Below, in pieces: positions 26,132 to 34,985 of a stretch of DNA of 56,021 bases (position 1 is its first letter; every line of letters starts with the position of its first letter). The DNA is from Oscillospiraceae bacterium (GTDB lineage Bacteria; Bacillota; Clostridia; Oscillospirales; Acutalibacteraceae). Location of the stretch: the NCBI GenBank assembly GCA_015065615.1, contig SVPY01000016.1, forward strand, positions 1 to 56,021, read 5' to 3'. The notes beneath the pieces are model-generated. The model saw only the letters and a program-made list of their open reading frames with translations. It made no database searches and was not told where the DNA came from. The translations under genes were made by a program, and so were the position numbers.

Positions 26132-27025
26132 TTAAAAAGGATTACAAAGAAGAACTACTGAAACAATACCTAAGAAAATACCGATCCACTGCTTTACGCT
26201 TAACTTTTCTTTGAAGAAAATTACTGCAGTTACAGTAGTTAAAACAAGATGACCGCCGTTTACGATGGGGAAAAACACAGCGCTGTCTATAACGCCTGAG
26301 AGGTAGAGGTTCAAATTATTGTTTGCCGCTACACATACACCGCTGATTACCATTAAAATAAAGGGAATTAAAGTTAATACAGAAGGCTTACCGCTCTTAT
26401 TTTCCGTGTTATTTTTATTTCTACTGAGAATAAACCAGTTAATGCCTGAATAGATAAATGAGAACACAAAAGCTATAACAAGGAAAGCGTCAAGCTCCAT
26501 TTTGTATTCACTTGTCTGGTGAACCTTCTGCATAACACCGATTGCGCCGGTACATAAGAATGCAACCGCACAGTAAATAAGCCATTTGGTGTTGGCTTTT
26601 TTCTTTTCGCCGCTTGTATCAACGGAGAGCACGAAACAAGCCATCATAAGTACAATACCTACAATCTGTACGGGAACTATAACTTCCTGCCAGAAAATGG
26701 CACCGGAAAGAGCAGGAATAATGGTAGAAAGAGTCATAATAACACTTGTATAGGATAAAGGTCCGTGCTCCAGCGCCTGAAGAAAAGTAATGGACTGAAG
26801 CGCAGTTACAAGACCAAAAGCAAGAGCTAAAAGAACTGTAAATACCGAAACGCCGTTAATATTTGAAACAACTAAAAGACATATAGCTGCAACAAATGAG
26901 ACAATAGCGTTATATATGTGGTTTACTACCTTGCCGCTTTCGTACTTATCGGTAAGTACTTTTTTAAATAAGGCACCTGAAAGGCAGGCGGCCATTGAAA
27001 TTATAAGTAAAATTGTATCGTTCAT
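26132..27025 (-). CDS. EamA/DMT-superfamily transporter
   Basis: This 297-residue protein has ten hydrophobic segments in two homologous halves, as in the drug/metabolite transporter superfamily. A short polar linker (GEKKKANTK) separates the halves. Features such as SYTSVIMTLSTIIPALSGAIFWQE and the final IGIFLGIVSVVLL helix are typical of EamA repeats. It probably exports or imports a small metabolite; the substrate is unknown. It is divergent from the GH78 gene, has its own AGGGG site, and ends at a strong terminator. Confidence 0.88.
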   Translation of the reverse strand: MNDTILLIISMAACLSGALFKKVLTDKYESGKVVNHIYNAIVSFVAAICLLVVSNINGVSVFTVLLALAFGLVTALQSITFLQALEHGPLSYTSVIMTLSTIIPALSGAIFWQEVIVPVQIVGIVLMMACFVLSVDTSGEKKKANTKWLIYCAVAFLCTGAIGVMQKVHQTSEYKMELDAFLVIAFVFSFIYSGINWFILSRNKNNTENKSGKPSVLTLIPFILMVISGVCVAANNNLNLYLSGVIDSAVFFPIVNGGHLVLTTVTAVIFFKEKLSVKQWIGIFLGIVSVVLLCNPF

Positions 27026-27146
27026 ACTATCCCCTTATTTTGTTAATAAAAATCCTAATAATTATATCAGCAAAATTAAAATAAATCTATGAAAAAAGTG
27101 CCAAAAAATATGAGAATTTTTTCAACTTTCATTTCTACTTATTATC

Positions 27147-27182
27147 AAGTTCGTTGAACTTTATTATTTACTGTGATATAAT
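27147..27182 (+). promoter_or_regulatory. Sigma-A promoter of the GH78 gene with an overlapping inverted repeat
   Basis: TTGAAC (27154-27159) and TATAAT (27177-27182) are 17 bases apart. A perfect repeat AAGTTC-GTT-GAACTT (27147-27161) covers the -35, so a repressor bound there would block the polymerase. Confidence 0.75.
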
Positions 27183-27215
27183 GTTAAAAATGAATTTTTA
27201 CGGAGGCATAAATAC

Positions 27216-29165
27216 ATGAATAAAAGCTACTGGATATGGCATTATGGTGATTATGAAATATATCATTTTATGAAGCTTCATTCAAGAAGGCAGGAATTCG
27301 GCGCAGATTACCCTGCTTTCTGGCAGACCTTTACTCCTAACGTAACGATTAAACTCAATAAACACGTAGAAACCGAGGAGGGCTATTTAATTGCCCGCGC
27401 TAACGGCTTCGGCTATATACACGTAGATAACGTTCGTTACCCCACCGACGTTAAAATACCCTTAAGCGCAGGTAAACACTTTTTAAGTGCAGTTATTTCC
27501 AATCCCGGCGGCTTACCTGCTTTATATATTGAAAGCGACGTATGCGTTTCTGACGGCACATGGGAATGTAATCACAATGCAGGTAAATTTACGCCCGCGG
27601 CATCTGACAGGCATTTTGATTCTATAGATAAACGCCCCGACGTATTCCCCTTTGAATATGAAAATCTTTTGCCCGTTAAAAAAGAAAAATACGGTAAAGG
27701 TTATTTATACGATTTCGGTAAGGAGACTTTCGGTTACCTCAATATTAAGCACGAAAATGAGAATAAGCTTTCGGTTTATTACGGTGAAAGCTTCGAAGAA
27801 GCTACCGATATTGAAAACACCCTTATTTTTGAGCATATTGAAGGCAAGAATGAATATAAGCTCAGAACCCGTGCATTAAGGTATGCTTATATAATAGGAG
27901 CCAATGAAAACACCGAAGTAAGCCTTGATTATGAATATATCCCTTATGAATATAAAGGCAGCTTTAAGTGTAATGAGCCTTTATTCGAAAAAATTTACAA
28001 CACCTGTGCTTATACTTTCCACTTAAACTGCCGTGAAGGCTTTTTCGATGGTATCAAGCGTGACCGCTGGGTATGGTCGGGCGATGCTTACCAGAGCGCA
28101 AGAATCAACGCTTATCTTTTTGCCGACCCCGAAATAGTTAAACGCACCGCCATAGGTCTTGCAGGTAAACTGCCCGTCGAGCAGCATCTTAATACAATAA
28201 TAGACTACACCCTTTTATGGATAATCGGTCTTTATGAATTCTATATGACCTACGGGGATAAGGAATTTTTATATAAAATTTATCCTATGATAAACGCCTA
28301 TATTGAATTCTGCGAAAAGAGACTTAATAAAGATGGTCTACTTGAAGGCATTGAAGGCGACTGGACCTTTATAGACTGGTCACCTATTGATAAAACAGGC
28401 GCCGTTTGCGCAGAGCAGATTTTACTTTCAGCCGCATATAAATATATCGCTTTAATCGACGAGGTTTTAGGCGTTGCCGACCGCGGATACAAAGAAAAGA
28501 GCAGAAGCTTACTTAAAAAGATTAATGATTTATACTGGGATAGTGAAAAAGGCGCTTTTATAGATAGCTTCACTTCAGGCAAACGGAACGTAACTCGGCA
28601 TGCAAATATTTTTGCAATAATGTATGATTTAGCTACAAGAGAACAAACTGAGAGCATCTTGAAAAACGTGCTTTTAAACGATAATATAACTAAAATCACC
28701 ACCCCATATTTTGAAGGATATGAGCTGGACGTACTTGCAAAGCTCGGTAAGTTCGAAAAAATTGAGGATATGCTTTATAACTACTGGGGCAAGATGCTTG
28801 AGCTGGGCGCCACTACTATCTGGGAGGAATTTGACCCCACCAAAGAAGGCACCGAGCACTACGCCATGTACGGCAGCCGCTACGGAAAATCCCTCTGCCA
28901 CGCCTGGGGCGCAGGCCCTATCTACCTTTTCGGCAGATATTATTTAGGTGTTTATCCCACTAAACCCGGCTACGAAAGCTTTAACGTAGAGCCTAAATGC
29001 GGCGGACTTAGTGATTTTGAAGGTAGCGTTCCCGTAAAAGGCGGCACGGTAAGTGTTAAGTATAAGGAAAATAAAGTCAGTGTTTACTCCACGGTTGAAG
29101 GCGGTACGCTTATTTTCGGCGGCAAGGAAACAGAAATCCCCGTCAACGAGGAAATAACTTTATAA
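27216..29165 (+). CDS. Glycoside hydrolase family 78-like alpha-L-rhamnosidase
   Basis: This 649-residue protein has N-terminal beta-sandwich domains followed by an alpha/alpha barrel. GH78-type motifs are DGIKRDRWVWSGDAY (the DxxxRDE-like acid region, here with W for E), GDWTFIDWS, GATTIWEEFDP (Glu near 536) and HAWGAGPIYLFGRYYLGV. A small C-terminal beta domain closes it. No signal peptide is visible, so it should release rhamnose or a related sugar from imported glycosides. The RDR in place of RDE in the first block is a departure that could change specificity. An ACGGAGG site precedes the start. Confidence 0.87.
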   Translation: MNKSYWIWHYGDYEIYHFMKLHSRRQEFGADYPAFWQTFTPNVTIKLNKHVETEEGYLIARANGFGYIHVDNVRYPTDVKIPLSAGKHFLSAVISNPGGLPALYIESDVCVSDGTWECNHNAGKFTPAASDRHFDSIDKRPDVFPFEYENLLPVKKEKYGKGYLYDFGKETFGYLNIKHENENKLSVYYGESFEEATDIENTLIFEHIEGKNEYKLRTRALRYAYIIGANENTEVSLDYEYIPYEYKGSFKCNEPLFEKIYNTCAYTFHLNCREGFFDGIKRDRWVWSGDAYQSARINAYLFADPEIVKRTAIGLAGKLPVEQHLNTIIDYTLLWIIGLYEFYMTYGDKEFLYKIYPMINAYIEFCEKRLNKDGLLEGIEGDWTFIDWSPIDKTGAVCAEQILLSAAYKYIALIDEVLGVADRGYKEKSRSLLKKINDLYWDSEKGAFIDSFTSGKRNVTRHANIFAIMYDLATREQTESILKNVLLNDNITKITTPYFEGYELDVLAKLGKFEKIEDMLYNYWGKMLELGATTIWEEFDPTKEGTEHYAMYGSRYGKSLCHAWGAGPIYLFGRYYLGVYPTKPGYESFNVEPKCGGLSDFEGSVPVKGGTVSVKYKENKVSVYSTVEGGTLIFGGKETEIPVNEEITL

Positions 29166-29186
29166 AATGATATAAAACAAAATTAA

Positions 29187-29218
29187 AAGTCCTATGATTC
29201 TTTCATAGGACTTATTTT
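29187..29218. terminator. Bidirectional terminator between the GH78 and SHMT-like genes
   Basis: An 11-bp stem (AAGTCCTATGA / TCATAGGACTT) lies between converging genes, with T-rich runs on the plus side and weaker ones on the minus side. Confidence 0.85.
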
Positions 29219-30439
29219 TTATAAGAATCTAAGCGCAAGGGCTTTCACTTTTTTCTTTAATTTTTCTTTAACCGATTCATTATCGATATTTTCAATTAAC
29301 TCAAGAAAAATATCGGCAATTTCTTCCATCTCCTTCTCCCCCATTCCCCTTTGCGTAAGCACGGTGGTACCTGCTCTCACACCCATAGGGAGAACACTTT
29401 CATCAAAAGGAATTGCTTTTGAATTTACCGTAATGCCTATTTTTTCAAGCTCAGCGGCATATTTTCTGCCGTCGATACCGAAGGGTCTTAAATCAATAAG
29501 GAACATATGGCAGTCCGTGCCGCCTGTAAAAATACCGAAGCCGCGTTTTTTTAAAGCTTCGCACATAAGCTCGGCGTTTCTAAGTACCTTTTTCATTAAT
29601 AATTTAAAATTATCACTCTTTGCGTTTTCAAGAGCGAAAGCCATAGCGGCAACAGTTTGCAGATGCACCGATGCAACGTAACCCGGGTACACCGCTTTCT
29701 CTATTTTATCCTTTAAAAATTCCTTGCACATTATAAAGCCGCTGTGAGGTCCGCACATTGTTTTAGTGGTAGAAGCGGTAACAATATCGCAGTAAGGTAC
29801 GGGATTTACAGAAAGACCTGCCGCTACGAGACCCGAAAAATGGGCTATATCCGCCATTAAAAGAACGTTATTTTTGCAGCAGATATCAGAAAGCCTTTTA
29901 TAATCTATTTTTCTCGGGTAAGCGGCTGAACCGATTACAAGAAGTTTGGGCTTATTTTCTATAATTTTTCTTTCGGCTTCTTCGTAGTCAATTTCAAGAG
30001 TATCTTTATTTAAACCGAAGAAATCAAAATCGTAAATTTTAGATGAGATATTTCTGCCGTCACCGTGGGACTGATGAGCACCGCAAACAGGATCTAAAGC
30101 CAAAACTTTATCGTGAACATCTAAAACCGCACTGTAGGCAGTAAAGTTAGCTACGGAACCCGAGTAAGTATTTACGTTTGCGTAGTCGGCACCGAAAATT
30201 TCACAGACTCTTTTTGCCGTCAGTTTCTGAAGCTCGCCTGCATAGTAAGAACCCAAAAGACGCTGGTTATCACCATTACCAACAGAAGTTTTATTATTAA
30301 AGCATGAACCTGCCAAAAGCAGCGCCTCTTTAGTCTGTATACTTTCCGAAGCTATCATCTGTAAAGTTTCGCTTTGATATTTTTCTTCACTTGCTATTAA
30401 ATTATAAAGTTCGCTATCTTTCATTTTTAAATTTTCCAT
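29219..30439 (-). CDS. Serine hydroxymethyltransferase-like PLP enzyme (divergent)
   Basis: This 406-residue fold-type I PLP enzyme aligns with SHMT: ASESIQTKEALLLAGS at the start, TYSGSVANFTAY, and ADIAHFSGLVAAG. The PLP-lysine region reads STTKTMCGPHSG, where classical GlyA has TTTHKTLRGPRGG, so the usual histidine and arginine are replaced. It may be a paralogue acting on another amino acid or aldehyde rather than the housekeeping GlyA. I start at ATG 30439 after a TGAGGT site; earlier TTG/GTG codons lie inside the upstream gene. It follows an alkaline-phosphatase-superfamily gene and overlaps its end region. Confidence 0.82.
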   Translation of the reverse strand: MENLKMKDSELYNLIASEEKYQSETLQMIASESIQTKEALLLAGSCFNNKTSVGNGDNQRLLGSYYAGELQKLTAKRVCEIFGADYANVNTYSGSVANFTAYSAVLDVHDKVLALDPVCGAHQSHGDGRNISSKIYDFDFFGLNKDTLEIDYEEAERKIIENKPKLLVIGSAAYPRKIDYKRLSDICCKNNVLLMADIAHFSGLVAAGLSVNPVPYCDIVTASTTKTMCGPHSGFIMCKEFLKDKIEKAVYPGYVASVHLQTVAAMAFALENAKSDNFKLLMKKVLRNAELMCEALKKRGFGIFTGGTDCHMFLIDLRPFGIDGRKYAAELEKIGITVNSKAIPFDESVLPMGVRAGTTVLTQRGMGEKEMEEIADIFLELIENIDNESVKEKLKKKVKALALRFL

Positions 30440-30449
30440 TTTAACCTCA

Positions 30450-31274
30450 TTAGTTTGCACCAAAAAACCATATCAGTTCCATATCTTCGGGAATATCAAG
30501 GCCGTGGCCGCCTTTGTTTTTATCCTCCGGTGGGTTCAGGTGACTGCCGTGGTCAGTATTAAATACAGTAAGATATTTTTTATCCTTCCATATTTCTTTT
30601 ACTTTTTCGGATATCACGCCAAATCTATCGGTAATTGTTTTTAATACTTCCAGGGATTCCTCGTTTTCAGGACCCATTTTATGCATCTTATAATCAAAGG
30701 AAAGCTGATAAAGCATAATAACATCGTATTTATCACTTTCTAAAAGCTCAAGAGCTTTATTGTACATTTTTTCGTCATCGTCACCGTCGATTATAAACAT
30801 ATCAGCACCTCTGCCATAAAGCATAGAAGCAATACAACCGTTACTGCAGGTGATAAGCGCAACCTTCAAGCCATCTTCCGTAAACAGATCCACTATGGTT
30901 TTAACTTTTAATGCAGGCTGAACTAAAGTATCGCTTAAAATAGGCTTTGCATACTGAGGGATTCCGTTATTTTCGGGGTACGCGCCCGAAAACATCGCGC
31001 CGAAACATACGGGGGTTATAGACGGCATAACAGCTTTAAATTCCACTTCTGTATCCGCGAATTTTCTTACGTTTTCAAATAGTTCAGGATATTTCTTTAT
31101 TACGTACGAAGGAACTGCGTCGGCGTGGAAAAGCAGAGCTTTTTCTCTTTTGCCGTTTTTTGTAATCTTGTTGACGAGATTTTTATCGGAATCATTCATG
31201 GTTTGAGCTTTATTAATACCGAAACTTTCAAGAACAGTTGACGCAAAGTTAGTTAAATCGTTTTTATTTTTCAT
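30450..31274 (-). CDS. Alkaline-phosphatase-superfamily hydrolase (phosphodiesterase/sulfatase type)
   Basis: This 274-residue protein shows superfamily metal and nucleophile motifs: FHADAVPS near the N-terminus, a SITPVCFG block likely carrying the nucleophilic Thr, IDGDDDEK, NTDHGSH and GGHGLDIPE at the end. It would hydrolyse a phosphomonoester, phosphodiester, phosphonate or sulfate ester; which one is not readable. At 274 residues it is a compact member. I start at ATG 31274 with an AAGGAG site about 10 bases upstream. It is co-transcribed with the SHMT-like gene and divergent from an AraC regulator. Confidence 0.82.
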   Translation of the reverse strand: MKNKNDLTNFASTVLESFGINKAQTMNDSDKNLVNKITKNGKREKALLFHADAVPSYVIKKYPELFENVRKFADTEVEFKAVMPSITPVCFGAMFSGAYPENNGIPQYAKPILSDTLVQPALKVKTIVDLFTEDGLKVALITCSNGCIASMLYGRGADMFIIDGDDDEKMYNKALELLESDKYDVIMLYQLSFDYKMHKMGPENEESLEVLKTITDRFGVISEKVKEIWKDKKYLTVFNTDHGSHLNPPEDKNKGGHGLDIPEDMELIWFFGAN

Positions 31275-31324
31275 ATAAATCACGCTCCTTAGTATGATTA
31301 TATCTTTTATTTTTATAAATACAA

Positions 31325-31353
31325 TTGATTATTTTGCTTATTTATTTTATAAT
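31325..31353 (+). promoter_or_regulatory. Sigma-A promoter of the AraC regulator gene
   Basis: TTGATT (31325-31330) and TATAAT (31348-31353) are separated by 17 bases. Confidence 0.8.
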
Positions 31354-31388
31354 CTTGCTCAAGAATATAAAAAAGGATACATTCAGAT

Positions 31389-32246
31389 ATGGAAAACAAA
31401 TTCTTCAAAGAATGTTACGATTCTAACCCGCATTTTAAAATACACCATACAATTGAACCGGGTGATAAACACACTAACCCCGCTCTTTTACACTATGACG
31501 ATTCCTACGTGCTTACTTATTTCAAGAAAGGCAGAGGCAGTATCAGAATAGATGGGGCTTTTTATGAAATTAACGAGGGGGACATTATACTTATAAACCC
31601 TGATGAACTGCATCTTTGTACTGTGGAAAGCGGTATTTATCACGAAAGAATAGCCGTTTATATTAAAAGCTCGCTTTTTAAATTATTCGGTATCTCTCCT
31701 TCGGAGTTTTTAAACGTTTTCAGCGAAGACAACCTTAAAGTAATAAATAAAAGCATTTCGTTTTCAAGCGAATATCAGCTTCATACTTATTTTGAAAAAG
31801 CCCTTGAAACAGTAAAAAAGCAGACCCAAAAATCGGAAATATGCACTCTTTGTATTTTAAGTGAACTTATATACACTTTGGGAGAAATCCCCGTTCCGCA
31901 AAATAAAGAAACCGCCTCTATGCGGGATGACCCCACGATAAAGGCGATTTTAAAATATCTTAATGAAAATTTTAAAGAAAATATTACGCTGGAGAACCTT
32001 TCAGAAGAATTTTTTATAAGCAAATACCATTTAAGCCGTCTTTTTAAAGAGAACGTTGGTACCAGCATTATAAATTATATAGTATATAAAAGAATTCTGA
32101 ATTTCAATTCGCTGATAAGAGAGGGACTTAGCATCGATAAAGCGGCCTTTCTTTCAGGCTTCAGAAATTACTCCAACTTTTTTAAGCTTTATAAAAAGCA
32201 CATGGGTATTTCTCCCCGGGATTATAAACTCAGCTTAAAGAAATAA
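31389..32246 (+). CDS. AraC-family transcriptional regulator with cupin sensor
   Basis: This 285-residue regulator has an N-terminal cupin-like ligand domain (about 20-150; YFKKGRGSIRI, INPDELH). Its C-terminal pair of helix-turn-helix motifs covers about 185-282 (ENLSEEFFISKYHLSRLFKENVG and the second helix with AAFLSGFRNYSNFFKLYKKHMGISP). Such proteins usually switch on nearby carbohydrate genes. It is divergent from the phosphatase-superfamily/SHMT-like pair, the obvious local target, though that is inference. Its stop lies 4 bases from the converging ClC gene's stop. Confidence 0.92.
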   Translation: MENKFFKECYDSNPHFKIHHTIEPGDKHTNPALLHYDDSYVLTYFKKGRGSIRIDGAFYEINEGDIILINPDELHLCTVESGIYHERIAVYIKSSLFKLFGISPSEFLNVFSEDNLKVINKSISFSSEYQLHTYFEKALETVKKQTQKSEICTLCILSELIYTLGEIPVPQNKETASMRDDPTIKAILKYLNENFKENITLENLSEEFFISKYHLSRLFKENVGTSIINYIVYKRILNFNSLIREGLSIDKAAFLSGFRNYSNFFKLYKKHMGISPRDYKLSLKK

Positions 32247-32250
32247 GTAT

Positions 32251-33549
32251 TTATTCCTTCAGGTCATAGTTAGTAGCTGTTTTTGAATAAAGGATCTGCT
32301 GTTTCTTATAAAGTCTGTGAGAGCCGGAAACCATATAGCTTACAGCCACGGTAACAAGATAGAAAGGCGCTCCGCTTACGCCGAAAAGTTCAAAGGCAAG
32401 TAAAAGTGAAGTAAGAGGGCAATTTGTAACGCCGCAGAATAAGCCGACCATACCGCATGCCATAACGATACCGTGGTGCATCCCTATAATATCTGAAGCA
32501 AATACACCGAGGCAAGCGCCTATACACAGCGACGGCACTATCTCACCGCCTTTAAAGCCTGCGCCTATGGTAACAGCCGTAAAGAGTATTTTCAAAAGGC
32601 ATGAGTACCACTCTGCTTCTCCCCTTAAATAGATAAATTCTATAATTTCCATACCGCTGCCTAAATATTTCTCGGTGCCGAACACAACGCATAATATTAT
32701 CACAAGACAGCCGCCTATAAAGATTCTTAAATACTGATTTCTTATGTATTTTTCAAAAATATGTTCCACTTTATGAAGGGCAATACAGAAAATACTGCTT
32801 ATACCGCCTACGATTACAGCAAAGAGAGCGATTTTAAATAAATTTTCAGGACTTGCCATAGGTACAAAGTGAATGAGGAACTTTTCACCTTCAACGTTGA
32901 AGCCCTCAGCCACAAAATGAGCCATTAAAGAAGCCGTTACGCACGGAACTAAAGCTGAGTAGTGCATAATGCCAACGCTTATAACTTCCAGTGAAAAAAT
33001 TGCCGCAGCCATAGGTGTGCCGAACAAGGCGGAAAAACCTGCGCTCATACCGCAGAGGATAATTCCCCGCTGACTGTCTTCACTGAGTTTTAACGTTTTA
33101 CCCAGCCTTTTAGCTATACTGCCGCCAAGCTGTACAGCCGCGCCCTCACGGCCTGCTGAACCGCCTGCAAGCTGTGTGATTACCGTGGAGATAAAAATGA
33201 GAGGCGCCATTTTAAATGGGATATCGGAGCTTTCCTGAATTGAAGCTACTATGGTGTTCGTTCCCTTATCGTCATCATCTTTACAGATCTTATATAAAAA
33301 CACTATAAGCAAACCGAAAAACGGTAAGAGCAGAATTATTTTTGGGTATGTGCCTCGTAAATTTACGGCAAATTCCAAAGTATGGGCAAAAAGCGAACAG
33401 ATACCGCCTACTATTATGCCGATTGAGGTACTTAAAAAAAGCCATTTAAAAAACGTAATAACCGATTTTATATATTCGTATTTTTCTTTAAGATTGTTTA
33501 TTTTACTTTTTATATATGATAATTTTCCTTTAATACTTTTATCTTCCAT
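32251..33549 (-). CDS. ClC-family chloride channel or H+/Cl- exchanger
   Basis: This 432-residue membrane protein has the ClC selectivity motifs GSAGREGAAVQLGG (the gating glutamate in GREG) and GAGFKGGEIVPSLCIGA (the usual GxFxP region, here with E for F). About 10-12 hydrophobic segments are visible. It moves chloride or another small anion across the membrane, possibly coupled to protons. No C-terminal CBS domains are present. An AAAAGGA site precedes the start. The E in place of F in the second motif could alter ion choice. Confidence 0.88.
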   Translation of the reverse strand: MEDKSIKGKLSYIKSKINNLKEKYEYIKSVITFFKWLFLSTSIGIIVGGICSLFAHTLEFAVNLRGTYPKIILLLPFFGLLIVFLYKICKDDDDKGTNTIVASIQESSDIPFKMAPLIFISTVITQLAGGSAGREGAAVQLGGSIAKRLGKTLKLSEDSQRGIILCGMSAGFSALFGTPMAAAIFSLEVISVGIMHYSALVPCVTASLMAHFVAEGFNVEGEKFLIHFVPMASPENLFKIALFAVIVGGISSIFCIALHKVEHIFEKYIRNQYLRIFIGGCLVIILCVVFGTEKYLGSGMEIIEFIYLRGEAEWYSCLLKILFTAVTIGAGFKGGEIVPSLCIGACLGVFASDIIGMHHGIVMACGMVGLFCGVTNCPLTSLLLAFELFGVSGAPFYLVTVAVSYMVSGSHRLYKKQQILYSKTATNYDLKE

Positions 33550-33674
33550 TTATATTCTTTTCCTTTTAAGAATTATCGAAAACTTTATAATTATAGCAAC
33601 CCGAGGGTATTTAGTCAACGGAAATTAGGCTAAGAAACGTTAAATCGTTATCTGATATAAAATTGCTAAACTTA

Positions 33675-33703
33675 TTGACAATAATTTTATTAAATGTTAA
33701 ACT
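33675..33703 (+). promoter_or_regulatory. Sigma-A promoter of the MocR-like gene
   Basis: TTGACA (33675-33680) and an extended -10 TGTTAAACT (hexamer 33698-33703) are spaced 17 bases. It rules out the in-frame ATG at 33663 as the start. Confidence 0.75.
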
Positions 33704-33746
33704 GACCATATCATTTTATTTATTCTACGGAGAAATATATATTCAG

Positions 33747-34862
33747 ATGAAATATAAAATCGATACAAACATAAAAAAGCCTGCATATCTGCAGCTTTAT
33801 GAAGAAATAAAAAAGGATATTATAAACGGCAGTATCCCCTACGGCAGTAAACTGCCTTCAAAAAGAATACTTTCGGAGGAAACGGGCGTAAGCGTTATTA
33901 CGGCAGAGCACGCCTATTCCCTTTTATGCGATGAGGGTTATGCGGAATCAAGGGAGCGAAGCGGATATTTTTCCGTATTCAAGCCCGAGGAATCTTTGCT
34001 GCAGAATGATGATATAAGCTATTACTCCACTCTTGATATTTCCAAAAAGGAGCCAAGCTACACAAGGCAGGATTTCCCTTTCAGTGTTATAAGTAAAGCC
34101 ATGCGTAAAATTCTTGCCGATTACGGTGAGGAAATTATGATAAAATCCCCCAATAAGGGTTGTATGGAGCTTAGAACTGCAATTTCAAAATATCTTGAAA
34201 GAAGCCGCGGTATTAAAGCTTCACCGGAGCAGATAATTATAGGCTCGGGCGCCGAATACCTTTACGGGCTTATTGTTGAAATGTTCTCTAAAAATTACAT
34301 TTACGGCATTGAAAATCCTTCCTACGAAAAAATTGAACAGGTCTATAAAGCAAAAGGCGTTAAATATGAGATGCTAAATTTAACTCACGACGGCATAAAA
34401 AGCAGCGACTTAAAAAACACAAATGCCTCGGTGCTTCACATCACGCCTTACAGAAGCTTCCCCAGCGGCGTAACAGCCTCGGCTTCAAAAAGGCGCGAAT
34501 ATATAAAGTGGGTAAATGAAAATACCGATAAAAAACGCTTTATAGTTGAAGATGATTTTGAATCGGAATTTACCTTAAGCAAAAAGCCAGAGGATACTCT
34601 CTATTCACTTTCCGATAATGATAATATAATTTATCTTAACACCTTTTCAATGACCATTTCCCCTTCAATAAGAACAGGTTATATGGTAATTCCCAAAAGC
34701 CTTATAGAGACTTTTGACATTAAGCTGGGCTTTTATTCCTGCACAGTGCCCACCTTTGAGCAGTACGTTCTTACTGAGCTTATAGGAAGCGGCGATTTTG
34801 AAAGGCATATAAACAGAGTAAGGCGAAAAAAACGCAAGTCAGAAAGCCAAAATAATGGTTAA
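33747..34862 (+). pseudogene. MocR-type GntR/aminotransferase regulator, PLP lysine lost and C-terminus truncated
   Basis: Starting at ATG 33747, this 371-residue reading has a GntR winged helix (about 1-75; AYLQLYEEIKKDIINGSIPYGSKLPSKR) followed by a fold-type I aminotransferase-like domain. The PLP-lysine block that reads FSK in the family reads FSM here (residue 302, codon ATG at 34650; one base away from AAG). The protein stops at RRKKRK..., about 90 residues before the family's usual end, and no other frame continues it. It probably cannot bind PLP normally. It could be decaying or a repurposed DNA-binding protein. It is divergent from the ClC gene. Confidence 0.75.
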
Positions 34863-34895
34863 AATCACGATTTTACGTAAATACGATAAATTTTG

Positions 34896-34924
34896 TTGAC
34901 ATTTCACTTTAATAATTTTATAAT
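34896..34924 (+). promoter_or_regulatory. Consensus sigma-A promoter of greA-lysS
   Basis: TTGACA (34896-34901) and TATAAT (34919-34924), both perfect hexamers, are 17 bases apart. Transcription would begin near 34931. Confidence 0.9.
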
Positions 34925-34953
34925 AGACCTTATGATTTCTATTATATCATACG

Positions 34954-34985
34954 AAAGGAATACCGTTTAACGGTAATTGATTGTT
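34954..34985 (+). promoter_or_regulatory. SD-hairpin-start leader of greA
   Basis: An AAAGGA site (34954-34959) is followed by a perfect 6-bp hairpin, TACCGT-TTA-ACGGTA (34961-34975), then 10 bases to ATG 34986. The linear SD-to-start gap of 26 bases becomes 11 once the hairpin is folded. Confidence 0.65.

Noticed and set aside
33663-33746. Longer MocR-like start
   Set aside because: The promoter at 33675-33703 lies within it.
34840-34900. Frameshift restoring the MocR C-terminus
   Set aside because: I read all three forward frames past the stop and none continues with family-like sequence.
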